Source: Flavobacterium hibisci
Lineage (GTDB): Bacteria > Bacteroidota > Bacteroidia > Flavobacteriales > Flavobacteriaceae
Length of the DNA: 61,848 nt
Assembly (NCBI RefSeq): GCF_020026925.1
Contig: NZ_JAIQDW010000023.1
Location: 1 to 61,848, forward strand
Direction: 5' to 3'
Shown: one piece after another, positions 1-7,478 of the stretch
How positions within the stretch are numbered: position 1 is the first letter of the stretch
Layout: every line of letters starts with the position of its first letter
Notes under the pieces: model-generated
The model's input: only the letters and a program-made list of their open reading frames with translations
What the model was told of the DNA's origin: nothing
Databases searched by the model: none
Program-made: the position numbers and the translations under genes

Positions 1-266
1 GCAAAAGTAATACATCTATTTACATTTCCAACCCTTTTTTTTATATTTTTTCCATCTTTTCACAAACTATTTCTTAACTAACTGGTAACAGCTTTTTTAC
101 AAATCTATCTTTCTTGGATTTATGTAGTTTTTTCTTGGTTTAGGTGTGTTTTTATCAAATTTGATCGTTTATGTCTGGGCGATTTTATAGAATTATCAGA
201 AATCAGGACCGTTTTAAAGACAATATCATTCTTTCTTCTAACAAAATTTCCCTAAAACCCTCTTTT
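1..266. other. Intergenic, no gene seen
   Basis: AT-rich stretch at the window edge with pyrimidine-rich runs. Open frames crossing 171-610 have no recognisable protein features and run through a REP-like repeat and a terminator, so I treat them as noncoding. The start of the window may hold the upstream region of a gene lying outside it. Confidence 0.6.
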
Positions 267-343
267 AGCCCCGATAGAAGAGGAAATCCTTTTGCTTTTT
301 TCTTTAAAAAGCAAAAGATTGAAGCGGATAGCGGGAATAAGCT
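267..343 (+). repeat. REP-like palindromic element, copy 1
   Basis: Begins AGCCCCGATAGAAG and ends GCGGATAGCGGGAATAAGCT. The centre is a perfect 12-bp stem, CTTTTGCTTTTT with its complement, around a short T-rich loop. The flanks match the copies at 2082, 7337 and 58424, while the inner stem sequence differs. I see the repeat directly; its relation to REP sequences is inference from size, palindromic form and intergenic position. Confidence 0.85.
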
Positions 344-426
344 ACTAATTATAAAACTCCAGCGCAGTCAAAACTTCCTTCTTATATTTCAGTAAGTATG
401 GTTTTTTATACTTTTACATATATGTA

Positions 427-464
427 TAAAAAAATCCCGATAGCATTAAGTAACTATCAGGATT
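427..464 (-). terminator. Rho-independent terminator of the 487-930 gene
   Basis: Stem AATCCCGATAG (433-443) pairs with CTATCAGGATT (454-464) with one mismatch. On the minus strand it is followed by a run of T, just beyond the stop of the minus-strand gene at 487. Confidence 0.75.
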
Positions 465-486
465 ATATCATAACAAACATTCAAGG

Positions 487-930
487 TTATTTCTTAACAG
501 GGAACTTCCAATCGAATTCATCTTTATCATTAATTATAGCTCCTATTTCGAATTTTACAACTTCTTCGAATTCAGTTTGCAGGATAAACCAATTGTCTTC
601 GTTGAAATAGTTTTCGAAAGTATCAAAAGTTTCCTGATTGTATTTTGTAATTCCTTTAGTTGCCAGGTCTTTTTTTACATCTGCAATTTTTCTACCTATT
701 AACTTAAATCCAAAAACCTCGAGATCATTACTGGAAGCAACTACATATCCTAATTTAAAATCTTCTTCATGATAAAATGTTAATCTGACCTTTTGTGCGT
801 TATACACAAAAATCACATTATCGTCTTCATCCTTATAATTCTTATCAGGTTTTCCTAAAACTGCTGTTACATCATTTTGCTTCATACCGAAAAGCAATTT
901 GTCAATTCCTGATTTTAGATTTATTTTCAT
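487..930 (-). CDS. Conserved hypothetical protein, BamE/SmpA-like motif
   Basis: 147 aa, no signal peptide or membrane segment. Residues about 9-30 (GIDKLLFGMKQNDVTAVLGK) resemble the GMxxxxVxxxLGxP motif of BamE/SmpA-like folds, but no lipobox is present, so a cytoplasmic location is likely. The rest is rich in acidic and aromatic residues, as in small cytoplasmic or immunity-type proteins. It is a single gene with its own terminator downstream. Function unknown; the BamE-like resemblance is only a short motif and may be fold-level at best. Confidence 0.7.
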   Translation of the reverse strand: MKINLKSGIDKLLFGMKQNDVTAVLGKPDKNYKDEDDNVIFVYNAQKVRLTFYHEEDFKLGYVVASSNDLEVFGFKLIGRKIADVKKDLATKGITKYNQETFDTFENYFNEDNWFILQTEFEEVVKFEIGAIINDKDEFDWKFPVKK

Positions 931-972
931 ATTTGGTTTTTATTTTTTTAAAGTGCAAATTTCGTGAAGTTT

Positions 973-1584
973 TTATAAACTCTGTAATTTTTGTTTTAGT
1001 TTTTCTCTTACTTCATCAAACCATTCGTTTTTTAGAATACTTAAAACAATAGAATCACGACGGACTTCACTATTTGTAGTTGGCATATGACTTCTCAAAA
1101 CGCCTTCGACTTTGCAGCCAATACCTTTCATAGCAGCGATACTTCTTTCATTATTATTGTCTGCACGGAATTCTACGCGTTCTAATCCGAGAGTTTCAAA
1201 TGCAAATTGAAGCAATAAAAATTTACAATGTTTATTAAGTCCTGTTCCTCTAAATGCAGAACCGTACCAGGTATATCCTAATTGAAGCGTTTTGAAATCC
1301 AGATTCATATCGTAAAAACGAGTTGAGCCTGCATATTTTTGAGATTTTTTATCGAAAACGATAAAAGGAAATTCTTTTTTAGCCTCTCTTGCTTTTACGG
1401 CAGACTGAATATAATTTATAAGATTTTCTTTTCCGTCGGCGCCAACTAAAGAATATTTCCATGTTTCGGGTTCGTTGATTGAGATTTCTAATAAACTTTC
1501 GACATCTGATTCCTGCAGGGAACGCAATAAAACAAAATCATCTTCTAAAACGATATTATCTGTAAAACTGAAGTCTGATGCCAT
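973..1584 (-). CDS. GNAT family N-acetyltransferase (RimJ/RimL type)
   Basis: 203 aa from Met at 1584; an upstream extension to 1647 is possible but adds a non-family N-terminus. The GNAT fold is recognisable: VLLRSLQESDVESLL at the start, a central strand with LQLGYTWYGSAFRGTGLNKH (motif A with the acetyl-CoA pyrophosphate loop in degenerate RGTG form) and ERVEFRADNNNERSIAAMKGIGCKVEGVLR (motif B, typical RimJ/RimL ending). Family members acetylate protein N-termini or small amines using acetyl-CoA; the substrate here is unknown. Confidence 0.88.
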   Translation of the reverse strand: MASDFSFTDNIVLEDDFVLLRSLQESDVESLLEISINEPETWKYSLVGADGKENLINYIQSAVKAREAKKEFPFIVFDKKSQKYAGSTRFYDMNLDFKTLQLGYTWYGSAFRGTGLNKHCKFLLLQFAFETLGLERVEFRADNNNERSIAAMKGIGCKVEGVLRSHMPTTNSEVRRDSIVLSILKNEWFDEVREKLKQKLQSL

Positions 1585-1708
1585 ATTTCTGTTTTTTTTT
1601 AGAATCCAATAATTGTGTGTAACTACTTTCCATAAAGAAACACACAAAAACGCAGCGATTTACTAAGGTATTTGAAAAAAAGAATTTTAAAAATTATTGA
1701 AAAGAAAA

Positions 1709-2065
1709 TTACTCACTCATTTCGTCATAACGTTCCGGAACTTGAGGATCATATAAAGGGCATTTGAAGTCTTCCATCAAATCTACCAGTTTGTTCATTG
1801 TTTTACCTTCGGTTCCGTAGCAGTCTATTTTAATACTCTGTGGTGTGGTTATAATTTGAAAAGCACCTTTGCCTGCATTGTTTTTCCAACTATTTTCATC
1901 TACTTTTTCCCATTGTGAGAAAACTGAATTAATTCGGTTCAGGATTAGCTGTATAGGAAGAATTTCAAGACCTTCAATTTCCTGCTTTTCAAGTAAAGCT
2001 TCGTAAACTTCCTGATTGTTCAGGTAAATTTCATCTAAATATCTCCAAAAAAGCAGTTCATACAT
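1709..2065 (-). CDS. Conserved hypothetical protein
   Basis: 118 aa starting MYELLFWRYLDEIYLN. The frame opens upstream to 2101, but the extra 12 codons lie mostly in the REP-like repeat at 2082-2153, so I place the start at 2065. Mixed alpha/beta composition with many acidic residues; no signal peptide, membrane segment or recognised domain. Probably a small cytoplasmic protein restricted to flavobacteria. The close REP element suggests the native upstream region was altered by repeat insertion. Confidence 0.65.
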   Translation of the reverse strand: MYELLFWRYLDEIYLNNQEVYEALLEKQEIEGLEILPIQLILNRINSVFSQWEKVDENSWKNNAGKGAFQIITTPQSIKIDCYGTEGKTMNKLVDLMEDFKCPLYDPQVPERYDEMSE

Positions 2066-2081
2066 AACGAGGTCGTGTTTT

Positions 2082-2153
2082 AGCCCCGATAGCAGCGGCA
2101 TCCTTTTGTGGCGGGGTTCGCCACAAAAGATACAGCGAATAGCGGGATTAGCT
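2082..2153 (+). repeat. REP-like palindromic element, copy 2
   Basis: Begins AGCCCCGATAGCAGCGGC and ends GCGAATAGCGGGATTAGCT. The inner stem TTTTGTGGCG / CGCCACAAAA is a perfect 10-bp palindrome around GGGTT. It sits between the stop of the purM-like gene and the start of the 1709-2065 gene, and supplies a spurious upstream ATG for the latter. Confidence 0.9.
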
Positions 2154-2178
2154 CCTGAAAAAGCTAATAGTTATATAT

Positions 2179-3357
2179 TTAATATTCGAAAGTTCCGTAT
2201 TCGCTTGTGATGGTCAGTTTTTTAGCATCAGCAGCTTCTACTCTTCCTACGATTTGTGCATCGATATTGAATGATTTTGAAATCGCAATAATATCCTGAG
2301 CAATATTTTCCGGCACATACAATTCCATACGATGACCACAGTTGAAAACCTGGTACATTTCTTTCCAGTCTGTTTTTGATTGTTCCTGAATTAACTTGAA
2401 CAATGGCGGAACCGGAAATAAATTGTCTTTTATAATATGCAAATTTTGTACGAAATGTAAAATTTTAGTCTGCGCTCCTCCACTGCAATGTACCATTCCG
2501 TGAATTTCGTTTGGCGTATAAGTATCTAAAATTTTCTTGATGATTGGCGCATAGGTTCTCGTTGGCGAAAGCACCAATTGCCCTGCATTTATTGGACTGT
2601 TTTCTACAGCATCGGTCAAATTAACCTGACCTGAATAAATCAATCCTTCAGGAACGGCTGCATCAAAACTTTCAGGATATTTTTTAGCTAAATATTTTCC
2701 GAAAACATCGTGACGAGCAGATGTTAAGCCATTGCTTCCCATTCCGCCATTATAGCTTTTTTCGTAAGTCGCCTGACCAAAAGAAGCCAAACCAACGATT
2801 ACGTCTCCAGCCTGAATATTGGCATTATCTACAACATCTGAACGTTTCATACGAGCTGTAACGGTCGAATCTACAATAATAGTACGAACTACATCGCCAA
2901 CGTCAGCTGTTTCTCCACCAGTTGAGTGAATCGTTACCCCGAAAGATTTTAATTCGTTGATTAATTCTTCCGTTCCGTTGATGATTGCTGAGATCACTTC
3001 GGCTGGAATTAGATTTTTATTTCTTCCGATAGTGGATGAAAGCAGGATATTATCTGTTGCTCCAACACATAATAAATCATCAATATTCATAATCAAAGCA
3101 TCCTGAGCAATTCCTTTCCAGACTGAAATATCTCCGGTTTCTTTCCAATACATATAGGCCAAGGATGATTTTGTACCTGCTCCGTCAGCATGCATAATCA
3201 GGCAGTGTTCTTCGTCATGTGTTAAATAATCAGGAACGATTTTACAGAAAGCCTGTGGAAATAAACCTTTATCAATATTTTTTATGGCGTTGTGTACGTC
3301 TTCCTTTGATGCCGAAACACCTCTTTGTGCATACCTTTTGCTAGAATCTGAACTCAT
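2179..3357 (-). CDS. purM: Phosphoribosylformylglycinamidine cyclo-ligase-like protein (AIR synthase)
   Basis: 392 aa from Met at 3357; a 10-codon upstream extension has no family features. AIR synthases close FGAM to aminoimidazole ribotide with ATP in purine synthesis. The N-terminal half has the ATP-binding pattern: ADGAGTKSSLAYMYWK, ALIMNIDDLLCVGATD, HSTGGETADVGD and NGLTSARHDVF. The C-terminal half contains GMVHCSGGAQTKIL and FNCGHRMELY, matching the AIRS C domain. It is longer than the roughly 345-residue enterobacterial PurM, as is usual in Bacteroidota. No other purine genes are next to it. The symbol is given by family resemblance. Confidence 0.9.
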   Translation of the reverse strand: MSSDSSKRYAQRGVSASKEDVHNAIKNIDKGLFPQAFCKIVPDYLTHDEEHCLIMHADGAGTKSSLAYMYWKETGDISVWKGIAQDALIMNIDDLLCVGATDNILLSSTIGRNKNLIPAEVISAIINGTEELINELKSFGVTIHSTGGETADVGDVVRTIIVDSTVTARMKRSDVVDNANIQAGDVIVGLASFGQATYEKSYNGGMGSNGLTSARHDVFGKYLAKKYPESFDAAVPEGLIYSGQVNLTDAVENSPINAGQLVLSPTRTYAPIIKKILDTYTPNEIHGMVHCSGGAQTKILHFVQNLHIIKDNLFPVPPLFKLIQEQSKTDWKEMYQVFNCGHRMELYVPENIAQDIIAISKSFNIDAQIVGRVEAADAKKLTITSEYGTFEY

Positions 3358-3462
3358 GAAACTTAGTTTGTGTTGAATGTGGTGCAAAGATAATCCCTTT
3401 TTTTAATTCTTTGGTTGATTCGTAAGTTTGATTGACAAAAAAATCCAATCAGACGGAAAATA

Positions 3463-4128
3463 TTACCACTCAATTTCTTTTAATCCCTTTGCTTTCAAAA
3501 AACTATTCGTCTGGCTAAAATGTTTGTTTCCAAACCAAAATCCTCTGTTGGCACTTAAAGGCGAAGGATGTCCTGATTTTAAAATATGATGTTTTGAAGC
3601 ATCAATCAAAGCTGCTTTCTTTTGTGCAAAACCTCCCCAAAGCAGGAAAACAACATTTTCTTTTTCAGCAGAAATTTGTTTGATAACGGCATCAGTAAAC
3701 TTCTCCCAGCCTTTTCCCTGGTGGCTTCCGGCTTCAGATTGCCTTACTGTCAAAGTAGCATTTAAAAGAAAAACACCCTGATCTGCCCAGCGCTCTAAAT
3801 TCCCGGTTTTAGGAAGTGGTTTACCTAAATCCGTTTCAATTTCCCTGAAAATATTATATAAGGAAGGCGGAAACGGAATTCCGTCATTTACAGAAAAACA
3901 CAATCCATTTGCCTGATTTGGTCCGTGATAAGGATCCTGACCGATAATCACCACCTTTACCTGATCGAAATGGCAATGATCGAAAGCTGAAAAAATCTGA
4001 CTGCCTTTTGGATAACAGACTTTTGTCGTGTATTCAGATTTTACGAAAGAAATCAATTCGGTGAAATATGGTTTTTCAAATTCTTCATTCAAAACCGGCT
4101 TCCAGGAATCATGCATTTTTACGTCCAT
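3463..4128 (-). CDS. ung: Uracil-DNA glycosylase
   Basis: 221 aa, the usual length of family-1 UDG. It removes uracil from DNA to start base excision repair. The water-activating loop GQDPYHG is at residues 63-69 (catalytic Asp65) and the minor-groove loop HPSPLS at 187-192 (catalytic His187). The uracil-pocket segment GLCFSV follows the first motif, and LLNATLTVRQ with its conserved Asn is at about 121-130. A single gene, with the divergent mutS2 beyond its 5' end; both are DNA-maintenance genes. Confidence 0.98.
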   Translation of the reverse strand: MDVKMHDSWKPVLNEEFEKPYFTELISFVKSEYTTKVCYPKGSQIFSAFDHCHFDQVKVVIIGQDPYHGPNQANGLCFSVNDGIPFPPSLYNIFREIETDLGKPLPKTGNLERWADQGVFLLNATLTVRQSEAGSHQGKGWEKFTDAVIKQISAEKENVVFLLWGGFAQKKAALIDASKHHILKSGHPSPLSANRGFWFGNKHFSQTNSFLKAKGLKEIEW

Positions 4129-4225
4129 ACTTTTTTTATGCGAATTTCAGAAAATATTACTTAAAATCATATTTACCAAAACATAAAATTAATAATCCTT
4201 ATATATTTCAATCATAATGTTTTCG

Positions 4226-4233
4226 TACTTTTG
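4226..4233 (+). promoter_or_regulatory. Bacteroidota -7 box upstream of mutS2
   Basis: TACTTTTG fits the TAnnTTTG consensus and lies 24 bases before the ATG. No clear -33 TTG is visible. Confidence 0.55.
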
Positions 4234-4257
4234 CCTTTGCTTTCATAAAAAAAATAA

Positions 4258-6423
4258 ATGATCAGTATTACCGAAAAAACATTACAAGACTTACAATTTC
4301 CAACAGTATTAGAAACCATTTCTGATGGCTGCAATACCGATATTGGAAAAGAGAAGGCGCTACAAATAAAACCATTTAGAGATAAGGATGAATTGATGCA
4401 GTCTTTGATGCAGACATCAGAATATGTATCTTCTTTTCAAAATAATAACGCCATTCCGAATCACGGATTTGACGCAATCACACACGAAATTAAGTTTTTG
4501 GCTATCGAAGACAGCTTTCTTGAAGTAGGAAGTTTTAGAAAAATTGCTAACCTTTCTGCAACAACAAACGTCTTATTGAATTTTTTACGAAAGTTTGATG
4601 ATTATTATCCAAACCTAAATGCAAGGGCATCACGTGTTGAACTGACCAAAGAGATCATCACTGCAATTGATGGGATTGTAGATAAATATGGAGAAATAAA
4701 AGACAATGCTTCTCCTGCCCTTGACGGAATTCGTCAAAACATGAATTTGGTTCGTGGAAAAGTTAACCAAAGTTTTGGTGTTGCACTTACTCAATATAAT
4801 GGTTTAGGCTATCTGGATGATATAAAGGAAAGTTTTGTACAAAACCGTCGTGTTTTAGCGGTTTTAGCCATGTATCGTCGTAAAGTAAAGGGTTCTATTT
4901 TGGGAAGTTCCAAAACAGGAAGTATTGCCTACATCGAACCTGAGGCTACTTTGAAATATTCGAGAGAATTAGCCAATTTAGAATACGAAGAAAAAGAAGA
5001 AATTACGAGAATTTTAAAAAATTTATCGAATGTAATTCGTCCGTATCTTCCTTTATTAATTGAATATCAGGATTTTTTAAGTGATATTGATGTTGTTGCA
5101 GGGAAAGCAAAATACGCTAACAGAATCAACGCAATTTTGCCAGCCATTACAGAAGAAAGAAGATTGTTCTTTAGAGAAGCCTATCATCCTATTTTGTATC
5201 TGAACAATAAGCAAAAACAAGATGTTACTTATCCGCAGACTATTGAATTAAAACAGGAAAACAGAATTATTGTCATTTCGGGTCCAAATGCCGGAGGAAA
5301 AACCATTTCCTTAAAAACGGTTGGATTATTACAGTTAATGCTGCAATCCGGAATTTTGATTCCGGTTCATGAAAGAAGCGAGACATTCTTGTTTGACAGA
5401 ATCCTGACTGATATTGGAGATAACCAGTCGATTGAAAACCATTTAAGTACTTACAGCTACCGATTAAAAAACATGAATTACTTTTTGAAAAAATGTAATC
5501 ATAAAACTATGTTTTTAATTGATGAGTTTGGTACCGGTTCTGATCCTGAACTGGGCGGTGCTCTGGCAGAAATTTTTCTGGAAGAATTCTATCACCGTGA
5601 AGCCTTCGGAATTATCACAACGCATTATTCTAATTTGAAAATTTTGGCTAATGAGCTGCCATACGCAACCAATGCCAATATGATGTTCGATGAAAAGTCA
5701 CTCGAGCCAATGTATAAACTGGCTCTGGGTCAGGCTGGAAGTTCGTTTACATTTGAGGTAGCTCAGAAAAATGGGATTCCGTTTGGACTGATTAATCGGG
5801 CAAAAAAGAAAATTGAAGTTGGAAAAGTTCGTTTTGATAAAACCATTGCAACGCTTCAGAAAGAAAGATCGAAACTGGAAAAAACTTCTTTAAATTTAAA
5901 AGAAGAGGAAACCAGAGCGCGAGAAGAAAGCAGGAAGATGGAAAACATCAATACCAAAATTCAGCAAAAACTGGAAAGCTATCAGGAATTGTACGACAGT
6001 AATCAAAAGATTATATATATAGGTCAAAAAATTGATGATATTGCCGAGAAGTATTTCAACAATAAAAACAAAAAGGAACTTATTGGTGAATTCCTGAAGA
6101 TTGTTGAAATAGAAAACTCAAAACGTAAAAAAGCAACTCCAAAAGAAACTAAAGCAAAAGTTGAAAAACAAAAAGAAATTATTGCTGAAATACAGGTAAA
6201 AGTTGAGGAAATCCGAAAAGAGAAAAAAGAGAAGAAACTTAAACCTGTAATTGAAAAACCAAAACCAATTTTAAAAGTCGGTGACCGGGTAAGAATGCTT
6301 GACGGCAGATCTGTAGGAAGTATCGATGCCATTGAAAAAAATAAGGCAACAGTAAATTATGGAATTTTTACTTCGAAAGTAAGTCTGGATGAGTTGGAAT
6401 TGGTTGAAGCGGTGAAGAAGTAA
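4258..6423 (+). CDS. mutS2: MutS2-family DNA-binding ATPase lacking the Smr nuclease domain
   Basis: 721 aa. An N-terminal core and clamp (about 1-300) precede a MutS ATPase with Walker A GPNAGGKT at 342-349, Walker B MFLIDEFGTGSDP and the His switch TTHYSNLK. A long charged coiled coil (about 520-660, rich in K and E) follows, then a KOW-like tail (VGDRVRMLDGRSVGSIDAI). No LDLRG-type Smr nuclease motif is present, so unlike Bacillus MutS2 this protein probably cannot cut DNA itself. Family roles are suppression of recombination or rescue of stalled ribosomes. The stop is 10 bases before the repeat-bracketed GIY-YIG unit. Confidence 0.93.
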   Translation: MISITEKTLQDLQFPTVLETISDGCNTDIGKEKALQIKPFRDKDELMQSLMQTSEYVSSFQNNNAIPNHGFDAITHEIKFLAIEDSFLEVGSFRKIANLSATTNVLLNFLRKFDDYYPNLNARASRVELTKEIITAIDGIVDKYGEIKDNASPALDGIRQNMNLVRGKVNQSFGVALTQYNGLGYLDDIKESFVQNRRVLAVLAMYRRKVKGSILGSSKTGSIAYIEPEATLKYSRELANLEYEEKEEITRILKNLSNVIRPYLPLLIEYQDFLSDIDVVAGKAKYANRINAILPAITEERRLFFREAYHPILYLNNKQKQDVTYPQTIELKQENRIIVISGPNAGGKTISLKTVGLLQLMLQSGILIPVHERSETFLFDRILTDIGDNQSIENHLSTYSYRLKNMNYFLKKCNHKTMFLIDEFGTGSDPELGGALAEIFLEEFYHREAFGIITTHYSNLKILANELPYATNANMMFDEKSLEPMYKLALGQAGSSFTFEVAQKNGIPFGLINRAKKKIEVGKVRFDKTIATLQKERSKLEKTSLNLKEEETRAREESRKMENINTKIQQKLESYQELYDSNQKIIYIGQKIDDIAEKYFNNKNKKELIGEFLKIVEIENSKRKKATPKETKAKVEKQKEIIAEIQVKVEEIRKEKKEKKLKPVIEKPKPILKVGDRVRMLDGRSVGSIDAIEKNKATVNYGIFTSKVSLDELELVEAVKK

Positions 6424-6433
6424 GATCCGCAAA

Positions 6434-6457
6434 GTCATTGCGAGGAACGAAGCAATC
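6434..6457 (+). repeat. GAGGAACGAAGCAATC repeat, left end
   Basis: Core GAGGAACGAAGCAATC. It forms a potential hairpin with 6494-6517 (loop about 36 nt), which could also act on the mutS2 transcript 3' end. Confidence 0.85.
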
Positions 6458-6493
6458 AAACTAAAATGAGCAAGTCCTGCAAATTAGGAATGT

Positions 6494-6517
6494 GATTGCT
6501 TCGTTCCTCGCAAAGAC
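6494..6517 (-). repeat. GAGGAACGAAGCAATC repeat, internal copy
   Basis: Reads GATTGCTTCGTTCCTCGC on the plus strand; inverted relative to the left end and in the same orientation as the right end. Confidence 0.85.
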
Positions 6518-6546
6518 ATAACAATGCCAAAAAAATAGAAATTAAT

Positions 6547-6852
6547 ATGAAACCAGGCTTTGTATACATCATAACCAACAAATACCAAACAGTTGTTTAC
6601 ACTGGTGTAACTTCAAATCTTCCTCAAAGAATTCTCGAACACAAAAACAAAAAATACCCAAAATCATTTTCAGCTCGTTATAATGTAAATATTTTAGTTT
6701 ATTATGAGCAATTTCAGTGGATTGAAGATGCAATTACAACAGAAAAGCAAATCAAGGCGGGTTCAAGAGAAACGAAAAATGATTTAATTCGTTCAATGAA
6801 TCCAACATGGAAAGATTTGTTTGAAGATATAGAAAGTATAATGACTGAATAA
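6547..6852 (+). CDS. GIY-YIG nuclease superfamily protein
   Basis: 101 aa from the ATG at 6547; earlier in-frame codons lie in the repeat and are not family-like. The GIY-YIG fold is clear: FVYIITN (GIY strand, residues 5-11), VYTGVT (YIG strand, 17-22), catalytic Arg28 in QRILEHK and catalytic Glu66 in TTEKQIK. Single-domain proteins of this type (UPF0213/YhbQ-like) have few known functions; some are nucleases. Its position between inverted repeats suggests it is either the mobilising enzyme or a domesticated cargo. Confidence 0.92.
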   Translation: MKPGFVYIITNKYQTVVYTGVTSNLPQRILEHKNKKYPKSFSARYNVNILVYYEQFQWIEDAITTEKQIKAGSRETKNDLIRSMNPTWKDLFEDIESIMTE

Positions 6853-6881
6853 TTCAAATTAAAATGGAAGTACGTAGTGAT

Positions 6882-6904
6882 ATTGCTTCGTTCCTCGCAA
6901 TGAC
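6882..6904 (-). repeat. GAGGAACGAAGCAATC repeat, right end
   Basis: Exact reverse complement of the first 23 bases of the left end. Its last bases, GCAATGAC, contain the ATG that opens the DCC-family gene. Confidence 0.85.
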
Positions 6905-7307
6905 TGCCGGGAATAAAAAAATAATCCTCTTCGACGGTGTTTGCAATTTATGCGACGGAGCCGTTCAATTCATTATCAAGCACGATAAAAAGGATATTTT
7001 TAGTTTTACTGCTTTACAATCTGATTTGGGAAAAGAAATCTGCAGTTATATTGGTGTTGATCAGACTAAAATTGACAGTATCATTTTGTATAATCCCGGA
7101 GTTGCCTATTATTACAAATCATCTGCAGCTATTGAAATTGCTAATGAATTAGGCGGAATTTACAGTTTTATTTCAATTTTTAAAATTTTACCTGAAAAAC
7201 TTCGAAATTACGTTTACGATTATATTGCTAAAAACCGTTACAAATGGTATGGTAAAAAAGAGAGCTGTATGATTCCGACACCTGAATTGAAAGCGAAATT
7301 TTTGTAA
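6900..7307 (+). CDS. Thiol-disulfide oxidoreductase-like protein, DCC family (DUF393)
   Basis: 135 aa from ATG at 6900, which lies inside the right inverted repeat; family members normally begin within a few residues of the KKIILFDGVCNLC segment, as here. An in-frame ATG at 6864 would add repeat-encoded residues. The DxxCxxC motif (DGVCNLC) gives the family its name and resembles thioredoxin CxxC sites. The remainder (FSFTALQSDLGKEI, ILPEKLRNYVYDYIAKNRYKWYGK) matches DUF393. Proposed role is thiol redox chemistry; the substrate is unknown. Confidence 0.9.
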   Translation: MTAGNKKIILFDGVCNLCDGAVQFIIKHDKKDIFSFTALQSDLGKEICSYIGVDQTKIDSIILYNPGVAYYYKSSAAIEIANELGGIYSFISIFKILPEKLRNYVYDYIAKNRYKWYGKKESCMIPTPELKAKFL

Positions 7308-7336
7308 ACTAATTTTCTATTGAAACGTAATTTCGT

Positions 7337-7417
7337 AGCCCTGATAGAAGCGGCATCCTTTTGTGTCTCGTTTTTTTAACGAGACACAAAAGATACAGCG
7401 GATAGCAGGAAACAGCT
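7337..7417 (+). repeat. REP-like palindromic element, copy 3
   Basis: Begins AGCCCTGATAGAAGCGGC and ends GCGGATAGCAGGAAACAGCT. The inner stem CTTTTGTGTCTCGTT and its exact complement give 15 bp around TTTTT, the longest of the four copies. Confidence 0.9.
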
Positions 7418-7424
7418 TCAAATA

Positions 7425-7458
7425 AAAAGCCTCAAATTCAAATGAATCTGAGGCTTTT
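7425..7458. terminator. Bidirectional terminator between DCC gene and ettA
   Basis: AAAAGCCTCA pairs with TGAGGCTTTT (7449-7458), with partly paired AATTC/GAAT next to the loop. It lies between two convergent genes and has A/T runs on both sides. Confidence 0.85.
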
Positions 7459-7478
7459 GCAATTTAAAAAAACTACTA

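Larger units (their letters stand above)
6434..6904. mobile_element. GIY-YIG unit bracketed by 23-bp perfect inverted repeats
   Basis: The left end GTCATTGCGAGGAACGAAGC... (6434-6457) and the right end 6882-6904 are exact inverted copies over 23 bp. An internal copy at 6494-6517, inverted relative to the left end, agrees except for a few bases at its outer side. The only gene inside is a GIY-YIG protein. The layout, a nuclease-fold gene boxed by terminal inverted repeats, suggests a small mobile unit, but no transposase or target duplication is visible. Confidence 0.55.

Noticed and set aside
171..610. Two small open frames on the plus strand
   Set aside because: They run through a REP-like repeat and a terminator, overlap the real minus-strand gene, and have no protein features.
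6270..6500. Antisense frames over the mutS2 end
   Set aside because: Shadow of the real gene's coding strand with atypical composition.
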